DNA of 64,000 nt. Source: Saprospiraceae bacterium. GTDB lineage: Bacteria > Bacteroidota > Bacteroidia > Chitinophagales > Saprospiraceae. Below the pieces are notes generated by a model. The model was not told where the DNA came from. It did not search any database and was given only the letters and a program-made list of their open reading frames with translations. How positions within the stretch are numbered: position 1 is the first letter of the stretch; the number at the start of each line of letters is the position of its first letter. The DNA lies in the NCBI GenBank assembly GCA_016715465.1, contig JADKAA010000029.1, forward strand, positions 496,001 through 560,000. The letters are read 5' to 3'. The position numbers and the translations under genes were made by a program. Of this stretch, positions 38,881 through 47,645 are shown piece after piece.

Positions 38881-40025
38881 TTAAGCTTGAGAAATGATTC
38901 GCACCTTACTGATTATATCGCGTGCATATGCCTTGGCCTCTTCAAGATCTGGCCTGGTGATGGTAATATGCCCCATCTTCCGTTTGGGCCTGGTAATTTT
39001 TTTATTATAAACATGGGGATAAACTCCACCCATGGTAAATACCGTTTCAATACCTTCATAAACCGCTATTCCTGAATATCCCTCCTCACCCAGCATATTC
39101 ATCATCACTGCCGGCATGATGAGGTCAGTAGGACCCAATGGCAAACCCAACAAAATGCGGAGGTGTTGTTCAAATTGCGAAGTGATATTGGCTTCAATGG
39201 TATGGTGGCCGCTGTTGTGCGGTCTTGGAGCCATTTCATTTACCACCAGTCCGTTATTTTCATCTACAAAAAATTCAACGGCCAACAGGCCAATTATGTT
39301 GAGTTCTTCCGCCAGCCTTTTAGCCAGTGCTTCCGCTTCTTTCTCCAGAGTCTGGTCAATCTGCGCAGGGCAAAAGAGGTATTCCACCAGGTTGGCAGTA
39401 GGGTGAAATGCCATTTCCACCGCCGGAAAAAGGGCCACTTCGCCCTGCTCTGACCTTGCGGCAATGACAGCAAGCTCTTTGACTATGGCAACTTTTTTCT
39501 CAACCAGGGAAGGTTCGTCAAATAAAAGGGCCAAATCCTGGGGCCATTGATCACAGATACCCCTCTGCCGTCATAGCCGCCTACCCTTTTCTTTTGCACA
39601 AATGGGTACGCTATTTTTCCAGAAGCCAATCCATCCAAAACTTCCTGTGTGTTGGCATATAGCTCAAAAGGAGCTGTAGGGATTCCTTGCTCCCGAAAAA
39701 AAAGTTTTTGTATGCCTTTGTCATTGATGATATCCAACACTTCAGGCTGGGGGAAGACTTTTTTACCCTGTGCCTGCAATTGCCGCAATGCATCTATATT
39801 GACGCTTTCAATTTCAACTGTGATTACATCCATGGCCAATCCAAAATTGAGGACATCTTCATAGTTGGCAAAATTGCCTTCATAAAAACGGGTACAGATA
39901 CCGGCTGCAGGATACTCCAGACTTTCGTCCAGAATGCTGATGTCCAGTGCCAATGGAATGGAGGCTTCTACCAGCATTCGACCCAGCTGACCACCTCCAA
40001 GCACACCAATTTTGGTTTGAAACAT
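38881..40025 (-). CDS. purK: 5-(carboxyamino)imidazole ribonucleotide synthase, one-base frameshift
   Basis: Restoring one C in the run complementary to 39540-39543 gives the full ~381 residues expected for PurK. Part 1 has IGVLGGGQLGRMLVEAS, and FVQKKRVGGYDGRGVSVI of the ATP-grasp domain. Part 2 continues with LFDEPSLVEKKVAIVKEL, VVNEMAPRPHNSGHHTIE and the C-terminal domain. It uses ATP and bicarbonate to make N5-CAIR, the substrate of PurE just downstream. The break in an essential biosynthetic gene within a homopolymer points to a sequencing error. Confidence 0.88.
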
Positions 40026-40249
40026 ATTTGAATCTTAGGTTTAATGGCGAAATTAAAGCTAATCCGGCAAATTGGCTAGTAATGCTTGTCAACACAGCCA
40101 GGTTATCAAAGGGCAAAACCGTCATTTTATAAATTTTTCCTCTTTATCATCCCGAATAAATGTCAAATAAACATATAAAAAATGGAATACTATATCTTTT
40201 ACAATCATATATATCCCATAATAGCCAAATGAAAAAAACCATGTGGAGA

Positions 40250-40258
40250 TGTGGATAA
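40250..40258 (-). promoter_or_regulatory. Single perfect DnaA-box-like site
   Basis: TGTGGATAA on the plus strand is the complement of TTATCCACA. It stands alone in the 289-base gap upstream of the lysine-rich protein. No other box of this quality is near, so it is noted only as a possible DnaA-binding or chance site. The rest of the gap is AT-rich without a gene. Confidence 0.3.
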
Positions 40259-40314
40259 TTTTAGGAATAAGCGTGTGAAATATTTCTTTACTTTGCTCTT
40301 AAATCAACCAAAAC

Positions 40315-41296
40315 TTGTATCCCTTGCCATTTATTGCTCAAGATCTGGCTTCCTTTAGCCCTGCGCATGAAGTGAACACGGCTAATTTCAGCCACCTGCA
40401 TCACTTGGGCAAAAATCCCGGCTGGATGGCCTCTTTGCTTTCCAATGACATGTTTCCTGTTTTTGCCATGTACCCTTTACAGGACATTATTAGCTCCACC
40501 AAAGAAGAACTTCCCTCGGTAAGTGCGACTCCAGGGGAAGATTTGCAGGATCCGGCCACAGTTGAAAAAGGTAGAATTATTGTTTTACCCGTCGTTCACG
40601 CTGAAACCAGCTTGCCTGAAAACTTTCAAGAAAATCAAATAAATCCTGAACCGGATTTCCAGGCAGAAGAAGCCACCACTCCTGAAAAATCAACCTCAGA
40701 CATGGCTGACCATTCCTTATCGGATGAGGAAGGAAAGTCACCCCCGCCCATAAGTGGTGATGGACTTTCTGACGATATGGACAAAAAATCTCACGGAGGA
40801 GCCTGTAACACCCGGTAAAGACTTTTCTTATGAACAAGCACCGGAGTCTGAATATCCGGAAAACACGCCTGTTTCCGTGGGAAATAGAATCCTGATGGCA
40901 GACTTCACAGAAGTGAAAAAAACCAAGAAAAAGAAAAAAAACAAAGATAAGCTAGTTCGCAATAATATGTTTCTTTTGGACTCAATTACAGAATTAAACA
41001 ATTTCAATCAATGGTTGCTCCAGCAAAAACCCCTGGAGGAAGGCAATATTCCGGATATCCTGAAAAAGTCAAAAAAAGTCAAAAAGAAGAAAAAGAAAGA
41101 AAAATTGCAGCAAGCTATTGAAATATCGGTGCATAAATCAGACCGGCTCCTTTCTGAATCGCTGGCAGGAATCCTCGCCTCCCAAGGTCATTATGAAGAA
41201 GCCATTGAAATGTATGCGCAATTAATTTTGAATATTCCGGAAAAAAGCAGTTACTTTGCAGCTCAAATTGAAGAAATTAAAAAGCATCTAAATTAA
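40315..41296 (+). CDS. Lysine-rich protein with C-terminal TPR-like segment, upstream of secG, one-base frameshift
   Basis: Removing one A from the run at 40783-40788 joins two frames into ~326 residues. The first 160 residues are acidic and low in complexity. Two lysine clusters follow (KKTKKKKKNKDK and KKSKKVKKKKKKEK). The C-terminus reads SESLAGILASQGHYEEAIEM and AQLILNIPEKSSYFAAQIEE, a tetratricopeptide-like helix pair. Bacteroidota often carry a protein with this ending directly before secG, by recollection. The stop overlaps the secG start (TAATG). The TTG start at 40315 is uncertain. Function unknown. Confidence 0.6.
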
Positions 41297-41559
41297 TGGT
41301 AACTACATTAACTATCATCATCGCCCTAAATTGCCTGTTGCTAATGGGTGTTATCCTAATCCAAAATCCTAAAGGAGGTGGAGTGGACAGTACTTTTGGC
41401 GGTGGCGCAGCCAATCAAATGTTTGGTGCCGCAAAATCAACGGACTTCATCGAAAAACTTACCTGGGGTCTGGCTTTAACTCTTTTTGTACTTTGTATTG
41501 TTACAGCCATTGTAGTAAGTGGGGGTACAGGGGAGCAAATCCTGCAAACAGAACAGTAA
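41296..41559 (+). CDS. secG: Preprotein translocase subunit SecG
   Basis: An 87-residue protein with two transmembrane helices and the SecG signature VILIQNPKGGGVDSTFGGGA between them. It is the auxiliary SecYEG subunit that speeds protein export through the inner membrane. The start ATG overlaps the upstream stop by one base, indicating translational coupling. A terminator follows directly. Confidence 0.92.
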   Translation: MVTTLTIIIALNCLLLMGVILIQNPKGGGVDSTFGGGAANQMFGAAKSTDFIEKLTWGLALTLFVLCIVTAIVVSGGTGEQILQTEQ

Positions 41560-41578
41560 ATCACTACAGATAAAAAAT

Positions 41579-41608
41579 CAAAAAGCACCTTTCCGGTGCT
41601 TTTTTTTT
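41579..41608 (+). terminator. Rho-independent terminator after secG
   Basis: AAAAGCACC (41581-41589) pairs with GGTGCTTTT (41595-41603) around a five-base loop and is followed by a run of T. It closes the two-gene secG unit. Confidence 0.8.
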
Positions 41609-41662
41609 GCCCTTCCGTAAAATTATCTACGTGCAAGCCCATTCAAAGGAAGATTTTCGCTT

Positions 41663-42100
41663 CTATAAGTTTTTATACATAAAACAATGTGGGATGCCCA
41701 CTTCTTTGAATTCTTCGCCTTCCATTTGATACGAAAGTTTTTCATAAAACCGGGCCGCTGTTTTCCGCGCGTGGAGCACCATGGTCTTGAAATTCATACT
41801 CCTCGCCAGGTTTTCTGAATAAGCTACCAACTGTCCACCAATTCCCTGGTCCTGAAAATCAGGGTGAACGGCAACCTGCCTCATCTTTATGCGGTCATCA
41901 TCCAGTGGTGTGAGGATGAGACAGCCCGCCAGCACGTCATTGGGTGCATAGGCACCAAGGTGTATTGAATCAAATTCTGCAGCCAGCTGTTCCGTTGTGA
42001 ACTCCATTCCCAGCGGTTTTCTAAGTACCAGGGTACGCAGACTTACCTCTTCATCGTACTCCGGGGTACCAAATTCAATAATTGCCGCTTGTATTTCCAT
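41663..42100 (-). CDS. GNAT-family N-acetyltransferase
   Basis: A 145-residue acetyltransferase. The acetyl-CoA binding motif A is MRQVAVHPDFQDQGIGGQLV, preceded by the beta-strand AGCLILTPLDDD and followed by MVLHARKTAARFYEKLSYQ. The substrate (protein, antibiotic or metabolite) cannot be read from the sequence. Single gene, convergent with secG. Confidence 0.85.
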   Translation of the reverse strand: MEIQAAIIEFGTPEYDEEVSLRTLVLRKPLGMEFTTEQLAAEFDSIHLGAYAPNDVLAGCLILTPLDDDRIKMRQVAVHPDFQDQGIGGQLVAYSENLARSMNFKTMVLHARKTAARFYEKLSYQMEGEEFKEVGIPHCFMYKNL

Positions 42101-42229
42101 CCTGTTAATCCTGGTAATTTAATTGACACAAATTCACAACACCTGACTCTAAATTACTCAATTTATCTGCATTGACTACAACGCAGCAATTAATGCATAC
42201 TTTAGCCCGTTATGTGGCTGTGGGTTGAT

Positions 42230-42237
42230 TATCTTTG
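42230..42237 (+). promoter_or_regulatory. -7 box (TATCTTTG) for the OstA-like gene
   Basis: TATCTTTG matches TAnnTTTG, 18 bases before the TTG start at 42256. No TTTG -33 partner is seen. Confidence 0.45.
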
Positions 42238-42255
42238 TCTTCCTAAAACAATCTA

Positions 42256-44070
42256 TTGAAATCGCTATCTTATAAGTTTGTGTTGGTTATGATGCTCTGC
42301 TCAATCTGCCGTGCGGCAAGTGCAACGGCCATGGCAACTCCACTTGACACCCTGAAAAAAATTATTGTAGAAAATGCCAACAACCAGGTCATCGATAATG
42401 CCGTCTCACCCCCCGTCAGATATTTCAATGGCGATGTGAGGGCTTACCACGACGGATCTTATTTCTTTTGCGACAGCGCCAAAATCATCGAAAATGTCAT
42501 GTACGCCTACGGCAATGTGGTCATAATTCAGCATGACACCATTTCTGTTTTTGCCGATGAATTGTTTTACGATGGAGATTCACTATTTGCCTACCTGCGG
42601 TCCAAAGTAGTGTTAAAAAGCAATGACGATAACCTTTACACCGAGTATCTGGAGTACGACATGAAAATCAAAACGGCTTATTACCGGGACAAGGCACTCA
42701 TGACCAGTGGGAAAAATTCCCTTAAAAGCCGAAAGGGCCGGTTTGATGTGCAGCATAACCTCGCCTATTTTGAAGACCGGGTGACAGTCGATGGGGAAGA
42801 TTTTCACATGGTGACAGATTCCATGTGGTATAACACGCAAAGTGAAGTAGCTACATGGAATACCCCCGCCACCATTAAACAAGACTCTTCCAACCTGTTT
42901 AGTATGACCGGTGTGTATGACACCCAACAGAAAATTGCCACATTCAAAGGCAATGCACAATACAAAAAGGGAGATGTGACTGCTGTTGCAGAAACCATGA
43001 TCTATGATGGATTTACCAAAGCCGTAAAACTGATCAATGGTGCAGAATACAAATCCGGAACTGAATATGCCCGTGCCGATACCCTTACCTATTTTGAAGA
43101 AACCAAAATTTCCCAGTTGGTTGGACATGCTTATTTCATCAATCAGACCAACGAAGCAGAAGGTGCCTATATCAGTTACGACAAGACAAATGACCGTTTT
43201 GCCCTCAAAGGAAAAGGCCAGATAAAGGATTCGACCCAAATCATTCAGGCTGAATTTTTGGATTATGATAAATTAAAAAAGAAAGGGATTGCTGTCGGTT
43301 CGGTAATTTGGAGGGATACTGCCGCCTCCTCCTCCATCCATGCGGACTCCTTATATGTGGATGGGGAAAGAGATTATATGAGCGCAAGCAATAAGTCGGG
43401 AAAACCTTTGCTTACCACGTTGATTGACAAGGACACGATGTTTCTTTCTGCGGATACATTGCGCAAAAGCAAATATATAATCACAGTTGACAGTTTACGT
43501 TCAGATACCATAAAATATTTTACAGGGGACAACCACGTGGAAATTTATAAATCAGACTTACAAGCTGTCACCGACTCACTGATTTTCAACGAAAAAGATT
43601 CGGTCTTTACCCTGTTTAACCAACCTTTGCTTTGGTCTGATACCACACAGCTATCCGGAGACACCGCACGCATCTATCTCAAAAACAAAAAAATATCGCG
43701 CCTTGAACTTTGGCAAAACGGGCTCGTCATCACCAGTCCGGACTTGCAGTTTTATAACCAAATTAAGGGAAACAAAGTGGTAGGAAGTTTTAAAGACAAC
43801 CAACTGGATCAGTTAAAAGTGACCGGCAGTGCTCAGTGTCTGTATTATATGTTGGATGATGACGACGGGTATATTGGCGTCAATCAGACGGAGTGCAGTC
43901 TGATGATTTTCCAGTTTCAAAATAAAAAGATCAGGGACATTAGATTTTATACCGAACCTACTTCGACACTTTCACCGATGAACGCTGTCGATCATGATGC
44001 GATCAAGTTGAAAGGTTTTAAATGGGAGGTTGCCAAAAGGCCTTCATCACCAACAGACCTGCTTCAATAG
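42256..44070 (+). CDS. OstA-like protein (LptA-domain, LPS transport)
   Basis: A 604-residue protein with a signal peptide (VLVMMLCSICRAASA) and long runs of OstA/LptA beta-jellyroll repeats, for example VRAYHDGSYFFCDSAKI, ISVFADELFYDGDS and VTVDGEDFHMVTDSMWY. LptA-type domains form the periplasmic bridge that carries lipopolysaccharide to the outer membrane. The Bacteroidota OstA-like proteins are long and probably serve the same path, consistent with the lpx and kdsB genes here. The start is a TTG placed by the promoter box and signal peptide. The end overlaps the convergent CoA-binding gene by 7 bases. Confidence 0.82.
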   Translation: MKSLSYKFVLVMMLCSICRAASATAMATPLDTLKKIIVENANNQVIDNAVSPPVRYFNGDVRAYHDGSYFFCDSAKIIENVMYAYGNVVIIQHDTISVFADELFYDGDSLFAYLRSKVVLKSNDDNLYTEYLEYDMKIKTAYYRDKALMTSGKNSLKSRKGRFDVQHNLAYFEDRVTVDGEDFHMVTDSMWYNTQSEVATWNTPATIKQDSSNLFSMTGVYDTQQKIATFKGNAQYKKGDVTAVAETMIYDGFTKAVKLINGAEYKSGTEYARADTLTYFEETKISQLVGHAYFINQTNEAEGAYISYDKTNDRFALKGKGQIKDSTQIIQAEFLDYDKLKKKGIAVGSVIWRDTAASSSIHADSLYVDGERDYMSASNKSGKPLLTTLIDKDTMFLSADTLRKSKYIITVDSLRSDTIKYFTGDNHVEIYKSDLQAVTDSLIFNEKDSVFTLFNQPLLWSDTTQLSGDTARIYLKNKKISRLELWQNGLVITSPDLQFYNQIKGNKVVGSFKDNQLDQLKVTGSAQCLYYMLDDDDGYIGVNQTECSLMIFQFQNKKIRDIRFYTEPTSTLSPMNAVDHDAIKLKGFKWEVAKRPSSPTDLLQ

Positions 44071-44441
44071 GCACCGGTACTCAGCATGACCAAAGTACAG
44101 GCCTGGAAGTATGGAATGCCCGCGTCATCCAGCTTTTGGTAAAATTCAGAATTTTCAGTTCCCGGATTAAAAATAACCCTTTGCGGGTGAAGGCCTACCA
44201 CCTTGTCATAAAATGACTGCTGTCTTTCAGGCCCAATGTAAAGGGTTACTGTATCTATCTCATCTTCGACATCCGGAAACTTAGTAACTATGGGATGGTG
44301 GCCAATCCACCCTGGCCGGGGGCCCAATGCGACAACATGATGGCCGTGAGCGAGCAATTTGTGAACTGCGAGATTTGAATATCGGGAAGGATTGGTACTG
44401 GCCCCGATGACCAACGTCTTTTTGGATAAAGCTTGTGTCAT
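44064..44441 (-). CDS. CoA-binding domain protein (YccU-like)
   Basis: A 125-residue single Rossmann-fold CoA-binding domain: TLVIGASTNPSRYSNLAV is the nucleotide loop, and VDTVTLYIGP-like strands and RVIFNPGTENSEF follow. The family resembles the N-terminal domain of succinyl-CoA synthetase alpha. Function is unknown. It lies 3 bases from the PorV/PorQ-family gene on the same strand. Confidence 0.82.
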   Translation of the reverse strand: MTQALSKKTLVIGASTNPSRYSNLAVHKLLAHGHHVVALGPRPGWIGHHPIVTKFPDVEDEIDTVTLYIGPERQQSFYDKVVGLHPQRVIFNPGTENSEFYQKLDDAGIPYFQACTLVMLSTGAY

Positions 44442-44444
44442 ATG

Positions 44445-45536
44445 TTATTTTTTTCTGTCAGCTAAATCTAGATTGAGCGAAAAGATGTGAGATGCGAGAG
44501 CACCGGACACATTACCCACATTGGCCAGGGCGTAGTCAATCCTCAGTCTGCCCAGTAAAAGACCCAAACCAAGATTGGGTTGAAAATCGAATACGCGTTT
44601 GTCGGCATTTACTTCATTGAGTACACGCTGCAGATTGCCCAGCCCCATTCGAAGGAAGACCTTATTGGCATAGCCCAACTCAAAGCCGAATGAAGGATCC
44701 AGGCTAAAGTTTTTACCCGAAAGAACTCCCGCTTTGGTTCCATAGGAGGAAATGTTGGCATCTATCTCAGCAAGCCAGGTGAAGGATGACTTTATGGTAC
44801 CCTGGTAAGATAAGCCCGCTATCAACCTTGGCAGGGTAACTTCAGAAGAGGATATAGGCACATCATTCCCGGTACTGAGAAATACTTGTTTTTCTGTATC
44901 TGTCAGAGAAAAAGACCATGCATTAAAAGTGGTGGTGATGTCACGCGCACTCGCACCAAATCGAAGATGATCATTGATTTTATAGTCAAGGGAAAGATCT
45001 GCACCGAAGCCCCAGGCATTGCCAAAAGTACCAATTACCCTTCTGATTATCTTTATGTTTCCTCCAACGGATAATTTTTCTTTTTTGTCCATGGTCTTTG
45101 CATAAGACAATAGAAAGGCATAATCAGCTGCACTGAATTCGGTAACCTTATCAAAATCTATGGTACCATCCGGGTTAACAATATTTAGGGTATTGGGAAT
45201 ATTATCGACCCCCATACGTATGAAACTGATCGCTCCATATGACCTGCCATTACCCAATCTTTTAGCTACCGTGAAATAGTCATAATTGGCCACACTGCCA
45301 AACCAGTTGGCGTGCATGGCTGAAACAGACAGTGGGGCTTTTAACGAGGTAAGTGCCGCTGTATTCCAATAGGCTGCTGTGGCATCATTGGAGGAAGCTA
45401 CCACACTGCCGAACATTCCATGGGCCCTGGCTCCCACCCCAATGTTTAAAAATTCATTTACAAATTTTACCTGGGCTGCCAAAGGCTGGCCTAAAAAGAA
45501 CCATGACACTAATAAAAACCATGCTTTTTTTGCCAT
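44445..45536 (-). CDS. PorV/PorQ-family outer-membrane protein
   Basis: A 363-residue beta-barrel protein with signal peptide (FLLVSWFFLGQPLAA). The N-terminal barrel signature FLNIGVGARAHGMFGSVVAS and NDATAAYWNTAAL is that of the PorV/PorQ family, FadL-like barrels that shuttle or attach type IX secretion cargo at the cell surface. Two T9SS cargo proteins lie in this window. I cannot tell PorV from PorQ with certainty; the size and strand pattern slightly favour PorQ. Confidence 0.85.
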   Translation of the reverse strand: MAKKAWFLLVSWFFLGQPLAAQVKFVNEFLNIGVGARAHGMFGSVVASSNDATAAYWNTAALTSLKAPLSVSAMHANWFGSVANYDYFTVAKRLGNGRSYGAISFIRMGVDNIPNTLNIVNPDGTIDFDKVTEFSAADYAFLLSYAKTMDKKEKLSVGGNIKIIRRVIGTFGNAWGFGADLSLDYKINDHLRFGASARDITTTFNAWSFSLTDTEKQVFLSTGNDVPISSSEVTLPRLIAGLSYQGTIKSSFTWLAEIDANISSYGTKAGVLSGKNFSLDPSFGFELGYANKVFLRMGLGNLQRVLNEVNADKRVFDFQPNLGLGLLLGRLRIDYALANVGNVSGALASHIFSLNLDLADRKK

Positions 45537-45562
45537 TAGAAAAGATTTCGTTTATCAAACGC

Positions 45563-45592
45563 CAAAGATAGGTATTTAGTATTATATCTTTG
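45563..45592. promoter_or_regulatory. Divergent -7 boxes (TATCTTTG on both strands)
   Basis: The minus strand reads TATCTTTG at 45570-45563, 27 bases from the PorV/PorQ ATG. The plus strand reads TATCTTTG at 45585-45592, 21 bases before the DUF1905 protein start. The two boxes face away from each other 14 bases apart, so the two genes have close, divergent promoters that could interfere. Confidence 0.5.
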
Positions 45593-45612
45593 GATGACCG
45601 AAGTACCTCAGC

Positions 45613-46137
45613 ATGCCCAAACGAAAAAACCAACAAGTTTCCTTTACGTCAACGCTGGAAGATTTCAGGTCCTCGTTATGGGGCAGTCACATACCGGTGC
45701 CTTCGACCATCGCAAACGATTTTAAAGAAAGAGGGATAAAACGCCTCATCTGCACCCTTGATGAAAAACTCACCATACATTGTGCCATCATGTCCATGGG
45801 CAATGATGGGTATTACATTCTGATGAATAAAGCCAATGTTAGAAAGCTGGCCTTAACCACAGGTCAGCAAATAGAGGTTTGCCTGGAAGAAGACGGCTCC
45901 GAATTTGGTATGCCTGTTCCTGAGGAATTACAGACACTGATGGCAGAAGACCCTGCCTTTGAAAAACACTTTATGGCTTTGACCCCGGGCAAGCAAAGAA
46001 ACCTGCTTTATCTGGTTGGCAAACCCAAATCTTCAGAGATCCGGCTCAGGACGGCTGTAGTCGTAGCGGGCCACCTTGAGGCAAACAAAGGGAAGTTGGA
46101 CTTTAGAATGCTGAATGAAGCCCTTAAAGAGAAATAA
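45613..46137 (+). CDS. DUF1905/YdeI (OmdA)-family protein
   Basis: A 174-residue protein. The first ~95 residues form the DUF1905 barrel (FTSTLEDFRSSLWGSHIPV, IHCAIMSMGNDGYYILMNK). The rest has the YdeI/OmdA-like C-terminus with a helical end (FMALTPGKQRNLLYLVGKP). Cytoplasmic; function unknown. Own promoter, monocistronic. Confidence 0.75.
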   Translation: MPKRKNQQVSFTSTLEDFRSSLWGSHIPVPSTIANDFKERGIKRLICTLDEKLTIHCAIMSMGNDGYYILMNKANVRKLALTTGQQIEVCLEEDGSEFGMPVPEELQTLMAEDPAFEKHFMALTPGKQRNLLYLVGKPKSSEIRLRTAVVVAGHLEANKGKLDFRMLNEALKEK

Positions 46138-46309
46138 CAAGAAAATCAAAACTGACCGGCAAACTTAAGTTTTAAAACCAAACCGGATGGAGGGGAATAG
46201 GTGTTCAGGTGGTTTGATGTTAAAGTGGTTTGATGTTCCAGGCTTATTCTAACTGGCGTGAGCCTGATATTTTAATTCAGGCAAGACGAAGTCAGCCTGA
46301 ATCATCATT

Positions 46310-46345
46310 TCGAACATTTCAAACATCTCGAACATCTTGAACATC
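46310..46345 (+). repeat. Four-copy tandem 9-mer (TYRAACATY) upstream of the folE stop
   Basis: Four near-identical 9-base units (TCGAACATT, TCAAACATC, TCGAACATC, TTGAACATC). Two copies of GTTTGATGTT lie about 90 bases upstream and are roughly complementary to the repeat. It may form a stem that ends transcription between convergent genes. The 213-base gap (46138-46350) has no gene. Confidence 0.6.
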
Positions 46346-46350
46346 AATAA

Positions 46351-46953
46351 TTAAGACTTTTTACCAATCAAACTCAAAAACTCCGTTCTGGTTTCTGCCT
46401 TTCGGAATTCGCCGGTAAAGGCGGAGGTCGTGGTCATGGAATTTTGTTTTTGCACACCGCGCATCATCATACACATGTGGGCTGCTTCGATGACAACGGC
46501 TACGCCAAGCGGATTGAGGTTATCCTGAATGGCGTGCAGGATTTGGTCTGTCAATCGCTCCTGAACCTGAAGGCGACGCGCATAAACATCGACAACACGC
46601 GGGAGTTTGCTCAGTCCAACGACATAGCCATTTGGGATGTATGCAATGTGTACTTTGCCAAAAAAAGGAAGGATGTGGTGTTCACACATTGAATATAATT
46701 CGATGTCTTTGACGATCACCATTTCGCTGTAATCTTCTTTGAACATGGCCGATTTCAGGATGGCAGACGCATCTAGTTCATAACCCTGCGTGAGATATTG
46801 CATGGCCTTCGCGGCCCGTTCCGGTGTTTTTTCCAAGCCTTCGCGGGAGATATCTTCTCCCACGGTATCCAGAATCCGGGTATAGGAGCTGATCAAATCT
46901 GCCGTGGTGGTGGCATCATAGTGCTCAGTTTTGAGGTATTTTTTATTCGCCAT
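46351..46953 (-). CDS. folE: GTP cyclohydrolase I (EC 3.5.4.16)
   Basis: A 200-residue FolE that turns GTP into dihydroneopterin triphosphate, entry to folate, biopterin and queuosine pathways. It shows REGLEKTPERAAKAMQYLT, the zinc motif ELYSMCEHHILPFFGKVHIA, GLSKLPRVVDVYARRLQVQE and MMRGVQKQNSMT. The start overlaps the end of queD by 11 bases, so the two are an operon. Confidence 0.96.
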   Translation of the reverse strand: MANKKYLKTEHYDATTTADLISSYTRILDTVGEDISREGLEKTPERAAKAMQYLTQGYELDASAILKSAMFKEDYSEMVIVKDIELYSMCEHHILPFFGKVHIAYIPNGYVVGLSKLPRVVDVYARRLQVQERLTDQILHAIQDNLNPLGVAVVIEAAHMCMMMRGVQKQNSMTTTSAFTGEFRKAETRTEFLSLIGKKS

Positions 46954-47359
46954 AATATTCTGCGTAAATGGTCTCTGTTTCTATGAGTTTTACGCAGTGT
47001 AAACGGCCGTGGGTGATAAATGGTTCAAGACGCTGCCAAATCAATATGGTGAGATTTTCAGTGGTGGGTTGCAGGTCTTGCGGAATCCAGGCCACATCGA
47101 GGTTAAGGTTGCTGTGGTCCAGGTCTTCAATGACCTGTGCCTTGATGATTTCCGATAATTTTTTGGCATCCATAATATACCCCAGTACAGGATCAGGCTG
47201 ACCTGATACCGTAACGTGAAGTGAATAGTTGTGCCCATGCCAGTTTTTATTGGCGCACTTGCCAAAAATTTCCTGATTCTGCTCATCAGTCCATGCCTTT
47301 ACCCATAACTTGTGGGCCGCATTGAATCTTTCTACTCTTGTAAGGTAAACTTTAGCCAT
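46943..47359 (-). CDS. queD: 6-pyruvoyl-tetrahydropterin synthase / 6-carboxytetrahydropterin synthase
   Basis: A ~138-residue QueD/PTPS from the ATG at 47359 (MAKVYLTRVERFNAAHKLW). A longer in-frame reading exists upstream but lacks family similarity. Zinc ligands are in FNAAHKL and NWHGHNYSLHVTVSG, followed by VMDAKKL-like substrate contacts and the acid in KLIETETIYAEYYG. It acts on the FolE product in preQ/queuosine or pterin synthesis. Encoded just before folE with overlapping ends. Confidence 0.9.
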   Translation of the reverse strand: MAKVYLTRVERFNAAHKLWVKAWTDEQNQEIFGKCANKNWHGHNYSLHVTVSGQPDPVLGYIMDAKKLSEIIKAQVIEDLDHSNLNLDVAWIPQDLQPTTENLTILIWQRLEPFITHGRLHCVKLIETETIYAEYYGE

Positions 47360-47595
47360 AAGTGATTTAGAGGTGCAAAAATAAGACCATTCGGGCGCAT
47401 TGGGCAGATTTAATTGTAAATATTTGTTAACCCCACATTGGCCTTCCCTGCCTCCCTGAACCTCACCAGATTTTGTCTTCCACCTCATTTGTTGCTTATG
47501 CCATATGCGAAGTTTTTACAACTGAACCAGCGACCATAACCTTTTATTCGTTCGATTTATCGAAAATAGCCCATCCATTTATCACATTAAACCTG

Positions 47596-47603
47596 TATAT
47601 TTG
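47596..47603 (+). promoter_or_regulatory. -7 box (TATATTTG) for corA
   Basis: TATATTTG matches TAnnTTTG, 42 bases before the ATG at 47646. It overlaps an in-frame TTG at 47601 that would otherwise be a possible start, which supports the ATG. Confidence 0.45.
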
Positions 47604-47645
47604 CCAGCTGCCAATTCAGACTCAAGACTTAGATGGACACAGACG

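Noticed and set aside
40250..40258. Second replication origin at the isolated DnaA box
   Set aside because: Only one good site is present, without a cluster or a long AT-rich unwinding region.
47360..47488. Longer queD reading frame upstream of ATG 47359
   Set aside because: The added 43 residues have no family similarity, and the shorter start gives the normal QueD length.
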